This document shows, in pieces, positions 26,086 to 35,471 of a stretch of DNA of 64,000 nucleotides (position 1 is the stretch's first letter; every line of letters begins with the position of its first letter). The stretch is from positions 1 to 64,000 of the forward strand of contig JADLBV010000111.1 of NCBI GenBank assembly GCA_020847545.1. Reading direction: 5' to 3'. Below the pieces are notes generated by a model. That model ran no database searches, was not told where the DNA came from, and was given only the letters and a program-made list of their open reading frames with translations. The translations under genes were made by a program, and so were the position numbers. This stretch comes from Phycisphaerales bacterium (lineage in GTDB: Bacteria > Planctomycetota > Phycisphaerae > Tepidisphaerales > Tepidisphaeraceae).

Positions 26086-27852
26086 ATGTTGTCGTCTAAA
26101 TCGAGTCGATTTTACATTGATTATGCCACCGCTGATCAATGTGTATGCGAGGATGCGGCTCGCATCTTGCGCACCCGGATCCAGAGTAGGTGTGGCGTCG
26201 TGTATGATCGGGGCAACCCGCAATTTGTTCTGACATTGAAGCAAGACCGGGCATTGTCACCGGAGAGTTTCGTCATTGAACTCCCCGCGGCCAATTCGGC
26301 GGTCATTCGAGGCTTGGACAAACTCGGCATCCTGTATGGAGCGGGGCGATTCCTGCGTGACTGCACCTTTCATGAACAGGGATTCAGCACTGGTTTATGG
26401 ACGGGAACCAGCCGGCCGGCCAAGCCCGTGCGCGGAATCTACCTGGCAACCCATTTCCATAACTATTATCACGATGCGCCCGTTGAACAAATCATTGAAT
26501 ATCTGGAGGAACTCGCACTGTGGGGGTTCAATGTGGTGCAGGTCTGGTTTGACATGCATCACTATACGGACATTGATGATCCAAAAGCCCGGCGGATGAT
26601 TGACCGCCTGAAGCGCATACTTGTCGGCGCCAGGCGGATCGGCATGCGTGTCTGTCTGGTCAACCTCGGTAATGAAGCATTTGCCGACAGTCCTGTTGAA
26701 CTGCGTGCCGATTTCAACACCGGGCGTTCGATTTATCGTTGTGAATTATGCCCAAGCAAACCAAAGGCAAGGGAATTGCTGCTTCAGTGGTTCAATGAGG
26801 TGCTGGATGCGTTTGCCGAGGTGCAACCGGATTTCATTGCATTTGGGCCGTATGACCAGGGGGGTTGCGCCTGTGGCAACTGTGCGCCTTGGGGAAGCAA
26901 TGGATATTTGAAAATCTGTGAAGCGAAGGCGCGTCTTCTTAAAAGTCGGTGGCCCGATGCGAAGGTGATTCTCAGCACCTGGCTGTTTGATCTTGAACAT
27001 GATCAGGGTGAATGGCGGGGGTTGGCGGATGTTTTTGCCCGTGGGGTCGATTGGTGTGACTATATTCAGGCGGATTCCCATACCAACTATCCTGAATTTC
27101 CGCTCACGCAGGGTGTGCCGGGCCATCTTCCGCTGTTGAATTTTCCCGAGATCAGCATGTGGGAGATGCATCCGTGGGGTGGTTTTGGAGCCAATCCGTT
27201 GCCGTCGAGATTCCAAAGGTTGTGGCAAACGGTCAAGTCGGAAGTCTCCGGCGGCTTTCCCTATTCAGAGGGACTATTTGAGGACATCAACAAGGTCTTG
27301 TGCGCCCGGTTTTATTGGGATCCGGATCGATCTGCCGACAGCATTCTCCGGGAATATATCGCTTATGAGTATTCTCCCGATGTGGTGGAGGAGGTCATTG
27401 AGGCAATCGATATTCTGGAGGCCAATCACAATCACTCCTGGTATGTGGACTGGAGGCTGTGTCGACAGATTCGACGTCCGATCCGATTTCGTAAGGATCC
27501 CCGCCGGGCATACGAACTGATCAAACAGGCCGATGCCCGTCTGACCGCCAACGCCCGCGGACGGTGGCGCTGGCGGATACTTTATCTGCGGGCTTTGATC
27601 GACCAGGAACTTGCACCCTACGAAGGATATTGGGGCAACGAGGTCTGTGAATCGGCTTTTGAGGAGTTGACGGAAATCTATCATGCCCAGAAGGCGGAGA
27701 CCACATTGGCGCCGCCCACCCGCCGGGCGCGCCGGCATTTGCGGACCAGTGAGAACGATTTTTACATTAAAGAAGGAATAAAATCGGGATTGATTGATCT
27801 CGATTCGGAAAACATGCCAATTGTCGGATTGACGGATACACAGGACGACTGA
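26086..27852 (+). CDS. Uncharacterised GH-like protein with alpha-glucuronidase-type N-terminus
   Basis: 588 residues with no signal peptide, so probably cytosolic. The first 120 residues resemble the N-terminal domain of alpha-glucuronidases and GH20 enzymes (QFVLTLKQDRALSPESFVIEL, IRGLDKLGILYGAGRFLRD). A TIM-barrel-like body follows (RGIYLATHFHNYY, NVVQVWFDMHHYTD, DFIAFGPYDQGGCACGNC). The CACGNC motif copies the CxCxNC seen in both DUF4838 proteins of this window, so it may be a distant relative. Catalytic residues cannot be named. It lies 12 bases upstream of the GH4 gene in the third operon. Confidence 0.65.
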   Translation: MLSSKSSRFYIDYATADQCVCEDAARILRTRIQSRCGVVYDRGNPQFVLTLKQDRALSPESFVIELPAANSAVIRGLDKLGILYGAGRFLRDCTFHEQGFSTGLWTGTSRPAKPVRGIYLATHFHNYYHDAPVEQIIEYLEELALWGFNVVQVWFDMHHYTDIDDPKARRMIDRLKRILVGARRIGMRVCLVNLGNEAFADSPVELRADFNTGRSIYRCELCPSKPKARELLLQWFNEVLDAFAEVQPDFIAFGPYDQGGCACGNCAPWGSNGYLKICEAKARLLKSRWPDAKVILSTWLFDLEHDQGEWRGLADVFARGVDWCDYIQADSHTNYPEFPLTQGVPGHLPLLNFPEISMWEMHPWGGFGANPLPSRFQRLWQTVKSEVSGGFPYSEGLFEDINKVLCARFYWDPDRSADSILREYIAYEYSPDVVEEVIEAIDILEANHNHSWYVDWRLCRQIRRPIRFRKDPRRAYELIKQADARLTANARGRWRWRILYLRALIDQELAPYEGYWGNEVCESAFEELTEIYHAQKAETTLAPPTRRARRHLRTSENDFYIKEGIKSGLIDLDSENMPIVGLTDTQDD

Positions 27853-27863
27853 CTGGAATATAT

Positions 27864-29249
27864 ATGAAAGAAAAAATCGTATTGGTTGGCGCGGGCAGCG
27901 CCATGTTCACCCGTGGGTTGATCGCCGATCTGATCAATCTCAAATGGGATGCCGAGTTGGTCCTGGTGGACATTGACCCGCAAGCCCTGCGCGTTGCCGA
28001 GCAACTGGCCAGAAAAATGGTGGCTGCCGGGCGCGCGCCGATTCGTGTCAGCGCCTCAACCGACCTGCGGGAAGTCCTGCCCGGCGCGACCGCGGTCATC
28101 TGCACCATCGGTGTCGGCGGCCGGCGGGCATGGGAGCAGGATGTCATCATTCCACGACGCTATGGCATTTTTCAACCCGTCGGCGACACCGCCATGCCCG
28201 GCGGCAGCTCACGGTCCTTGCGCATGATCCCCGCGATGGTGGATATCGCCCGCGATGTGTTGGATTTGGCCCCCGATGCGTTGTTTTTCAACTATGGCAA
28301 TCCGATGTCATCCACCTGCCGGGGCGTTCGCAAGGCCACCGGCGCGAATGTGATTGGTCTTTGCCACGGCGTCCATAATGTTGCTGGTTATCTGGCGGAG
28401 TGTATGGACATACCCAAGGCCGACCTTCAATACACCGCCATCGGCATCAACCACCTGACCTGGTTTGTCGGCCTTCGGGCCTATGGCAAGGACATGATGC
28501 CTCGCTTGAAGGGGGTTGCGCACCAGCGTCAAAAACTGCCGCTGGATGCCAAACGGTTGGGCCGTCACTTTGCCGAGGCCGGCAATGAAGGGGATGGTCC
28601 GAACACGCCTCACGAAGACAATCCGTTCTGTTGGTGGTTGACGCGATTGTTCGGATCGTTTCCATCCGCCAGAGATCGCCATGTGACCGAATTTTTCCCA
28701 CAATTCTTCGCCGATGGCTCATATTACGGCAAAACCCTCGGGAAAGACGCTTACTCATTTGAGAAAACCATCGCGTTGGGGGACAAGATTTATCAGGACA
28801 TGGCGAACATCGCCGACTCATCCGACCCGCTGCCGGCCGATTTCATGAAGCGTGGTGTTGGCGAACACGAACAGGTTCTGGAGATCATCTCCAGCATCCG
28901 CGGCAATTTGAACCAGGTCTTTTCGGTCAATCTTCCCAATCAGGGTCAGGTTGCCAATCTCCCACCGGAGGTTGTGATCGAATGTCCCGGAATTGCCAAT
29001 TCATCCGGCATTCGCGCACTGATGCAGCCTCCGCTTCCCACCGCATTGGCCGGGACGCTGTCCACTCGATTTATGTGGGCCGAGATGATCGTGGAGGCGG
29101 CATTGGAAGGCAGTCGCGACAAATTCATCCAGGCGCTGGTTCTGGATGGCGCGATCCGCGATGTGCGGAAGGCCGCCGAATTGGCGGATGAATTGCTGGC
29201 CGCTCAGGCGGCTTATCTGCCGCAATTCAAAAAGCCCAAACCAGCGTAA
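27864..29249 (+). CDS. GH4 family NAD-dependent glycosidase
   Basis: 461 residues. The Rossmann start is IVLVGAGSAMFTRGL and the NAD site motif is VICTIGVGGRRAWEQD. The GH4 signatures are NPMSSTC, VIGLCHGVHN (the metal Cys/His) and GINHLTWFVGLR. These enzymes break glycosides by a redox-elimination mechanism with NAD and Mn(II). The CHG form of the motif has been linked in the literature to alpha-glucuronidases, so a uronic-acid substrate is likely but not certain. It is cytosolic, and the ATG follows the upstream gene by 12 bases. Confidence 0.9.
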   Translation: MKEKIVLVGAGSAMFTRGLIADLINLKWDAELVLVDIDPQALRVAEQLARKMVAAGRAPIRVSASTDLREVLPGATAVICTIGVGGRRAWEQDVIIPRRYGIFQPVGDTAMPGGSSRSLRMIPAMVDIARDVLDLAPDALFFNYGNPMSSTCRGVRKATGANVIGLCHGVHNVAGYLAECMDIPKADLQYTAIGINHLTWFVGLRAYGKDMMPRLKGVAHQRQKLPLDAKRLGRHFAEAGNEGDGPNTPHEDNPFCWWLTRLFGSFPSARDRHVTEFFPQFFADGSYYGKTLGKDAYSFEKTIALGDKIYQDMANIADSSDPLPADFMKRGVGEHEQVLEIISSIRGNLNQVFSVNLPNQGQVANLPPEVVIECPGIANSSGIRALMQPPLPTALAGTLSTRFMWAEMIVEAALEGSRDKFIQALVLDGAIRDVRKAAELADELLAAQAAYLPQFKKPKPA

Positions 29250-29286
29250 TCGCAATATAATCAATAAACCTCGGGAGCATGATAGA

Positions 29287-30342
29287 ATGACGCATTATCT
29301 CCAGAACATCTTGAACGAACCGGGTGAACTTCGCATATCGTTGGAGTACACACTTGCTGATGGAATGGCTGATCTGCGCCGGGCGGCGAATATTGTCCGA
29401 TCCGCAAATGCGATCTACATCACTGGCATTGGCAGCAGTTGGCATGCGGGAATGGCGGTACAGTCGCTGTTTGATGTCGCGGGGAGGCCCGCCATGCTGG
29501 TTGATGCATCGGAATTGCTGCATTTCACGCGGTTTGCGTCCAATGCCTGTCTGATCGTGTTGTCTCGAAGCGGCAAGAGTGTCGAGGTCGTCAATCTGTT
29601 GGACAAAGCCGAGCGGGCCGGATGCCGAGTGCTGGGCATCACCAACACCCCCGACAGTCCCTTGGGCCGCAAGGCGAATGTTGTTCTGCCACTGAAGGCC
29701 GCGTTCGATCATAATGTCTCGGTGACGATGTATTCGGCCCTGACATTGATCGGCGGCCTGCTGGCAACCGAAGCAACCAGTGGCATCACGCCGTCGCTTG
29801 GACAGGCGTTGCACAACATGCTCGGTGCGGCACAGAATCAGCTTGGTACGTGGCAAAGACGGATTACCGATAGCGAGTGGATCAAGAGGGTCGATCTGCC
29901 GACCTATTTTCTGGCGCGCGGATCGAGCCTGGCCAGTTGCCATGAAGCCCGTCTGGTCTGGGAAGAAGCCGCCAAAGTCGCCGCCACCGCGATGACCACC
30001 GGCGGCTTTCGCCACGGTCCACAGGAGATCCTCGCCGGTAGCGGCGCCCGCATCGGCATCTGGTTGTCGCCATCAACGCTGCGGGAGCAGGATTTACATC
30101 TGGTCAAAGACCTGAGCGGGCGTGATGTGCCGGTCATGCTTATCGGGCAAAGCCTGCCGGCCGACACGGCCAATCTGACACTGGAGACGCCGGCGCTCGC
30201 ACCGGAATACAGCCATTGGCAGTTCCTCGTCGATGTGATTCCCGCGCAACTGGCATCCGAGGTTCTGGCCCGTTACCGCGGAGCGGACTGTGATTCATTT
30301 TTATACTGTCCCTACATCATCGAGGCCGAAGGTGGATTGTGA
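29287..30342 (+). CDS. SIS domain protein (GlmS-like isomerase/deaminase)
   Basis: 351 residues from the ATG at 29287, which has GGGAG upstream; earlier in-frame codons overlap the GH4 gene. Two SIS halves are visible: GIGSSWHAGMAVQSLFD with VLSRSGKSVEVVNLLDKAE, and YFLARGSSLASCHEARLVWEEAAK with GFRHGPQEI. This matches GlmS-type isomerase domains and AgaS or fructoselysine-6-phosphate deglycase relatives. It probably interconverts or deaminates a phosphorylated amino sugar. In the run with two PfkB kinases and a class II aldolase, a tagatose-6-phosphate-like route is suggested. Confidence 0.85.
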   Translation: MTHYLQNILNEPGELRISLEYTLADGMADLRRAANIVRSANAIYITGIGSSWHAGMAVQSLFDVAGRPAMLVDASELLHFTRFASNACLIVLSRSGKSVEVVNLLDKAERAGCRVLGITNTPDSPLGRKANVVLPLKAAFDHNVSVTMYSALTLIGGLLATEATSGITPSLGQALHNMLGAAQNQLGTWQRRITDSEWIKRVDLPTYFLARGSSLASCHEARLVWEEAAKVAATAMTTGGFRHGPQEILAGSGARIGIWLSPSTLREQDLHLVKDLSGRDVPVMLIGQSLPADTANLTLETPALAPEYSHWQFLVDVIPAQLASEVLARYRGADCDSFLYCPYIIEAEGGL

Positions 30343-30428
30343 GGTGGAGCCAGAGTGCCATCATGCAGTTTCAACCATGAGGTTTCATCCGCGCCGCCAT
30401 AAAATATGAGAGTCGCGATCTCACCAAA

Positions 30429-31364
30429 ATGGATAAATCTGAACCATCCCGACGACTTGATGTTCTGTGCGTTGCCGATCTGTGCGTGGACGTGATCCTC
30501 CGCGGCGGCGATGTGCGACCCCGTTTCGGGCAAGTTGAGCAACTGATTGATGACTACACGATCGAGTTGGGCGGATCGGCCACGATCTTCGCCGCCCAAT
30601 TTGCGAAGCTCGGCGGATCGGCGGGGATCATCGGTACTCTTGGCCAGGACCTCTTCGGCCGGTTCGCGCAGGAACGTCTTGCAAATCTCGGTCTGGACAC
30701 CCGATATGTCACAATCGATCCCAAGGTCAGAACAGGAGCGGGGTTTGCTCTCGCCGAACCCACCGACCGGGCGATCCTCACATGCCTTGGCGGCATCGAC
30801 GCAACCGGGCCGGAAACACTAACGGGTGAGCTGATCGGCAACTGTCGTCACTGGCACATCGCCAGCTACTTTTTACTCAACCGCCTGCGGCCGTCGTGGG
30901 TACAATGGCTCAGCCGGCTTCGTGCCGCCGGTGTCACTTCGTCGCTGGACCCAAATTGGTGTCCCGATGATAACTGGAAGTCGGTACGCGAGCTTATTCC
31001 ATTGGTCGATGTTTTTCTTGCCAATGAAAACGAGGTGCGGGCCATCACCGAATGTGATGACTGGGCAAAAGCGGGAATGACACTGTCCACCGGCGGCCCG
31101 ATTGTGGCCATCAAGCGCGGTGCCAATGGAGCAACAGCCTTCTACCGTGGCCAGCGATGGGATTCACCGGTCCCTGTGCCAGTTTCGCCGGATCGTATCG
31201 TTGACACCATCGGCGCGGGCGATTGCTTTGACGCAGGCTTCATCCGCGCGTGGAAATTGGGCAAGCCTGTGGATCAATGCCTCGAATTGGCGATACGTTG
31301 CGGCCAGGCAAGCCTGGGCGCGGCCGGCGGTTTTACGGGTCAATTGTGCGAGGAAATCGGATGA
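30429..31364 (+). CDS. PfkB family sugar kinase
   Basis: 311 residues. IELGGSATIFAAQFAKLGG at the N-terminus and the C-terminal anion hole motif DTIGAGDCFDAGFIRAW are PfkB/ribokinase hallmarks. It should phosphorylate a sugar, amino sugar or nucleoside-like substrate with ATP, and it could feed the SIS protein. It overlaps the next kinase gene by 4 bases (ATGA). It lies 86 bases after the SIS gene, the longest gap in this part of the operon. Confidence 0.88.
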   Translation: MDKSEPSRRLDVLCVADLCVDVILRGGDVRPRFGQVEQLIDDYTIELGGSATIFAAQFAKLGGSAGIIGTLGQDLFGRFAQERLANLGLDTRYVTIDPKVRTGAGFALAEPTDRAILTCLGGIDATGPETLTGELIGNCRHWHIASYFLLNRLRPSWVQWLSRLRAAGVTSSLDPNWCPDDNWKSVRELIPLVDVFLANENEVRAITECDDWAKAGMTLSTGGPIVAIKRGANGATAFYRGQRWDSPVPVPVSPDRIVDTIGAGDCFDAGFIRAWKLGKPVDQCLELAIRCGQASLGAAGGFTGQLCEEIG

Positions 31365-32281
31365 TCCTCTGTGTCTGTCCCAACCCCTCCGTTGACACGC
31401 TCGTGAACGTTCCCCAATTCTCACTCGGCCAGGTCAACCGCGTCACCACCGAGCAGCATTATCCCGGCGGCAAGGGGATTCATGTGGCCATGGCCGCTCG
31501 TGAGCTTGGTGCGGACAAGGTCCATGTACTCGGATTCTGGGCCGGACCGACCGGCATATGGTTGCGCGAACGGCTTGCTCACCGGAACATCGCGGCCAGC
31601 GGACCTGCCGTGGATGGCTGGACACGGTTGTGCCTGACATTTCGTGCGCCTGAACCATACAACGAGACGGAACTGCTCGGCGTCGGACCTGTGATTGAGC
31701 ACAAGGATGAGGACGAACTAAAGACAGTATTCAATCGGCTGATATCCTCTGCATCAATCGTAACCATGAGCGGTTCGTGGCCCGTCGGCGCAGGTGAATC
31801 CGGTTATGGCGACCTGATCAGGTCATGTGCAGGACGCGGCATACCCACCGTGTTGGACTGTACCGGCATACAACTCGAACACGCATTGCCGGAACGACCC
31901 TATGCCGTCCATCTGAATGCTTCCGAAGCCGAAGCGGTCTTTCACACACAAGACCCGGCCAAGGCGGCCGGATGTCTGGCCAAGCAGTGCGAACTATCCA
32001 TTGTCACGGACGGGCCACGCGGCGCATACTTTGTCGCCAATGGTCAGTTGATCCATGCAAACTGCCGAATCGAATCGCAACAATACAGTTCAGTCGGTTC
32101 GGGCGATTGTCTCGTAGCGGGGATCGCATTGGCCATATCCCGCGAGCTGCCATTGATGGAGACGGCCGCCCTGGCCTGTGCCTGCGGCGCCGCCAATTGC
32201 CTGCGTCCCGAACTTGGCATGTTGTATCGAGCCGATGTGGACCGACTGTTGCCAACGGTGAAAATAAGGAGCCTGCCTTGA
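31361..32281 (+). CDS. PfkB family kinase of the FruK/LacC (1-phosphofructokinase/tagatose-6-P kinase) type
   Basis: 306 residues from the ATG overlapping the previous stop. Opening MILCVCPNPSVDTLVNV, then YPGGKGIHVAMAARELG, is the FruK/LacC subfamily signature; a late GSGDCLVAGIALA is the catalytic loop. It should make a hexose bisphosphate from a hexose phosphate (tagatose-6-phosphate or fructose-1-phosphate). With the class II aldolase immediately after it, the pair would split a hexose bisphosphate into trioses. Overlapping ends show tight coupling. Confidence 0.88.
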   Translation: MILCVCPNPSVDTLVNVPQFSLGQVNRVTTEQHYPGGKGIHVAMAARELGADKVHVLGFWAGPTGIWLRERLAHRNIAASGPAVDGWTRLCLTFRAPEPYNETELLGVGPVIEHKDEDELKTVFNRLISSASIVTMSGSWPVGAGESGYGDLIRSCAGRGIPTVLDCTGIQLEHALPERPYAVHLNASEAEAVFHTQDPAKAAGCLAKQCELSIVTDGPRGAYFVANGQLIHANCRIESQQYSSVGSGDCLVAGIALAISRELPLMETAALACACGAANCLRPELGMLYRADVDRLLPTVKIRSLP

Positions 32282-33108
32282 ATATCTTGCAATCCATGCG
32301 TCGGCATCGTGATCAAAAGACCGCGTTGCTGGCGACAAACTTTTATAATTACGAGACGCTTCTCGGCGTTCTCCATGCCGCCCGTCAGCAAAAAAGCGAG
32401 ATCATTCTTCAGACATCCCCCTCCACGATTTCTTACCTTGGAAGCCCCGCCGTGGCCGCAGCGATGGCGCGGTCGGTGGCGGACCAGGAAGGTGTCACCG
32501 CCTATCTCCACCTCGACCATGCCACCGACATGGACATGCTCCGGGCGTGCGTGGATGCCGGTTATGACTCCGTGATGATCGATGCCAGCGAGAAGCCGCT
32601 GAAAGACAACATCGCGATGACAAGGCAGGCCGTTGACTACGCCCATGCCGCCCATGTGGCCGTGGAGTCGGAACTGGGTTATGTGCCGAAGCTCGGCCAG
32701 CATGATGTCACAACCGACGGCTTTACCCGCCCGGATGAGGCAAAATTGTTCGCTCAGGAGACCGCCGTGGACACACTGGCCGTGGCGATTGGCACCGCCC
32801 ACGGGTTTTATAAGCAGACACCGCGCCTCGACTTTGATCGGCTCGCGGCCATCCGTGCCGTCGTCGATATTCCGCTCGTCCTGCATGGTGGATCGGGCCT
32901 GGCTCCGGAAATGTGGCAAAAAGCAATTGATCGCGGCATCGCCAAGATCAACTTCGCGACCGAAATCAAAAATGCGTTCATCCGAGGCATCAAAAAAGAG
33001 TTTCAAACACAGGAATCAATTGATCTGCGAACCATCTTCCCACCGGCCATTGCCGCCGTCACAACGCTTGTGGCGTCGAAAATAATGATTTGTAATGGAA
33101 CCCACTGA
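32278..33108 (+). CDS. Class II fructose/tagatose-bisphosphate aldolase family
   Basis: 276 residues. Zn ligands and loops of the class II family are visible: AYLHLDHATDMDM, ESELGYV, IGTAHGFYK and LHGGSGLA, followed by GIAKINFATEI. The start is taken as TTG at 32278, six bases after AAGGAG and overlapping the previous stop by 4 bases; an ATG at 32296 is the alternative but lacks a good site. It closes the operon begun at 20996 and most resembles GatY/KbaY tagatose-1,6-bisphosphate aldolases by context. Fructose-1,6-bisphosphate is the other option. Confidence 0.87.
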   Translation: MNILQSMRRHRDQKTALLATNFYNYETLLGVLHAARQQKSEIILQTSPSTISYLGSPAVAAAMARSVADQEGVTAYLHLDHATDMDMLRACVDAGYDSVMIDASEKPLKDNIAMTRQAVDYAHAAHVAVESELGYVPKLGQHDVTTDGFTRPDEAKLFAQETAVDTLAVAIGTAHGFYKQTPRLDFDRLAAIRAVVDIPLVLHGGSGLAPEMWQKAIDRGIAKINFATEIKNAFIRGIKKEFQTQESIDLRTIFPPAIAAVTTLVASKIMICNGTH

Positions 33109-33142
33109 GCGGGTGGACAATTCAATTCATCATTCCAGAGCG

Positions 33143-35452
33143 TTATTTCTGACTTTCATCAAGTAACGTGCCGGCATCATTTCGCCATTGCGTGGCCAGT
33201 GCGGGGTTGTTTCGATTGTCAATCACATCGGCAAACCGCTTGCCCAGCAGCGCATCACGCCGTTCGCCCGGCGGTAATTGTTGAATCATGCGATAAAGCT
33301 TCGCATCCTCCAGCGCCTCGCGGGCCAGTTCCCAGCGGACGCTCATGAGAAGTTTATTTTGACCTGGATAGACCAGAAAGACGCCGCTGCTGCTGGAGGT
33401 GGTGCCGTCAAACGGGTCTTCGCTGGTTTCGGCCTGATAGCAGTAATGCCAGTACCCGACGCCGACAAGCCCATCGCGCAGCGCCCGCCAGGTCATCAAT
33501 CGGTAATAATCGTAGGCATCGACGGCGCGTGATCGCACACCCGTCTTGCATTCGTAAACCCATATCTCCTTTTTGCCATATTTCCTTAACTCGGGCAGCA
33601 GATCGGGATTGGCCAGCAGAGCGACAGCCTCGTTGGGGTTCCAGATATCCGTCACCGCCATCAATTGGCGGTTCAATTCCTCATCCGCATAGAGTTCACT
33701 GCCGTTGATGAATATCTGAATCTTCGGGTCGATTTCCTTGATGATGCCGCCAACCAGCCGATATCGATCCAGTTCGGCCGTGTCCGGTTCATCCGTCAAA
33801 TAGAATGCGTAGTCGCCGGTGGAGAGGCCCAGCGATTGAAGATGCCGCGTCCAGTCGGTGAACCAGACACGCAGGCCCTTTTTCCACGCATCCGATCCCG
33901 GTTCAAGGTTGTTGCGCAGCGTCCAATTGGGCATCTCGCTCTTCACATCAAAATTCAGGCACATTTTGAAGAACGGCCGGTTGCCGTTCTGGCGGAAGAA
34001 TGCGATGGCGCGATCGTGCTGTGTGTAATCAATCGGCTCGGCCAGATCACCCTGCGCGGTGAGCTTGGGATACGGAACCTGCTTCGTCGCCGCGTCCGGC
34101 CACAACGTGAAGACGTTGACGCCGTAATCGACCATGTTTTCAAACGCCTGCTCTTCCTTGCCATGAATGATTCGATATTGCGGGATGGATGACAACCCCG
34201 TGTAGAGCGTCATGCGAAGTGGTTTGGCATTGGCGTAATCAAAACCCCAAGCCCGAATCGCAACCGGCAACTCCGTGACTCCTCCGCTGCGCAAATTGCG
34301 TATGCGCAGACGTGCCGAATAGTCACCGTTTGGCAGATCAAAATGCTTGCGATCCAGCCGCAACCACAATTCAACCGTTTCCGATGCCCCCACCGTGACC
34401 GCCGACATCTCATCGAGCGGCACAAGCACATCGCCGACGATCGATTCATCCTGCGCCCGCACCGACTGATTACGGCGAAGGCTCAACGCTTTCCCTATCG
34501 TCTGATTATCCGACCACACCTCGATTCGCAGATCCTCAACAGCCTGTGTCAGGTTGGTCAGTCGAACAATGACATCCTCATATTCCCCTTTCCCGGCCGA
34601 GATGGTGAGTTTTTCGGCCCGTTCGCGGTAGTCGCTCAACGCTTCACCCGGCCGAAACGCGGTTCCAACCGGCACGGTCCATGCCAGCAACCCCTCGCCG
34701 CCGGCCTTGTCCGCCAGCGACGCCGCCAGCAACATCGAATGCACCGCCGACAGTTCATTGCGACACTGCTGCGATTTTCCAGTGATTGACGCATACTTGC
34801 CCAGCGCGGCCGTCCACTGTTCAATCGTCCGCGTCGCGGCAGAAATTTGATCCTTTGACAGATGAGATGATCCCCTGGCATGGTCGAGCGCGGCGCGCGT
34901 CTGTATCAGCAGCGCATCCAACTGCCCCATCGTCGTCGTATCGGGATGATCTGTATACAGCTCTACTCGGTGAATCTTCCAGACAAACACATGCGATGGT
35001 TCGGTGCGATAAAAGCTGATCTCCTCAACCGCCGTCCAATCCACCGAGCCGGTGCCCATGTTTTGAAAATCAACATGGATCGTCCGCGTCGATTTTGGCG
35101 GAACTGTCGCCACCGCCGCCGCCCGTCGGCCGGCCGAATCCTTGAAACTGATCTGCAACGGTTGGGGCAGATCGGTGGGATTGGTCAATTCCGCGCGCAA
35201 ACCGTTGAACTGGCCAAGGTTGATCTCCCCCACGCTTCGCGCGGCACTGGGCCAGCGGGCCGAATCATCCGGAATATACGCCGGAAACTCCGCCCGCAGC
35301 ACACCATCCTCATTCGAGATGACGGCCTTGTCCCCCGCGATCCATTGGTCATGCGATGTCGATTTAGAAAAATCGTCCAGAACCAATGACTGGGCACAAA
35401 CAAACTCGGCAAACAACACCAACGCCAGCAGGGGGATAAATATCAATTTCAT
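33143..35452 (-). CDS. Secreted DUF4091/GH123-like glycoside hydrolase
   Basis: 769 residues from the ATG at 35452, with a signal peptide ending near FVCAQS. The N-terminal part is beta-rich (binding-like), then a coiled segment. The C-terminal half is a GH123/DUF4091 TIM barrel with YLTDEPDTAELDRY, where the adjacent Asp-Glu pair matches the substrate-assisted dyad of GH123 beta-N-acetylgalactosaminidases, and GLVGVGYWHYCYQ, GVFLVYPG and SVRWELAREALEDA near the end. A hexosaminidase activity would suit the amino-sugar-like operon just before it, though it faces the opposite way. It is the last gene of the fourth (reversed) cassette. Confidence 0.85.
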   Translation of the reverse strand: MKLIFIPLLALVLFAEFVCAQSLVLDDFSKSTSHDQWIAGDKAVISNEDGVLRAEFPAYIPDDSARWPSAARSVGEINLGQFNGLRAELTNPTDLPQPLQISFKDSAGRRAAAVATVPPKSTRTIHVDFQNMGTGSVDWTAVEEISFYRTEPSHVFVWKIHRVELYTDHPDTTTMGQLDALLIQTRAALDHARGSSHLSKDQISAATRTIEQWTAALGKYASITGKSQQCRNELSAVHSMLLAASLADKAGGEGLLAWTVPVGTAFRPGEALSDYRERAEKLTISAGKGEYEDVIVRLTNLTQAVEDLRIEVWSDNQTIGKALSLRRNQSVRAQDESIVGDVLVPLDEMSAVTVGASETVELWLRLDRKHFDLPNGDYSARLRIRNLRSGGVTELPVAIRAWGFDYANAKPLRMTLYTGLSSIPQYRIIHGKEEQAFENMVDYGVNVFTLWPDAATKQVPYPKLTAQGDLAEPIDYTQHDRAIAFFRQNGNRPFFKMCLNFDVKSEMPNWTLRNNLEPGSDAWKKGLRVWFTDWTRHLQSLGLSTGDYAFYLTDEPDTAELDRYRLVGGIIKEIDPKIQIFINGSELYADEELNRQLMAVTDIWNPNEAVALLANPDLLPELRKYGKKEIWVYECKTGVRSRAVDAYDYYRLMTWRALRDGLVGVGYWHYCYQAETSEDPFDGTTSSSSGVFLVYPGQNKLLMSVRWELAREALEDAKLYRMIQQLPPGERRDALLGKRFADVIDNRNNPALATQWRNDAGTLLDESQK

Positions 35453-35471
35453 GTTATAAGCGGCAGAAAAA

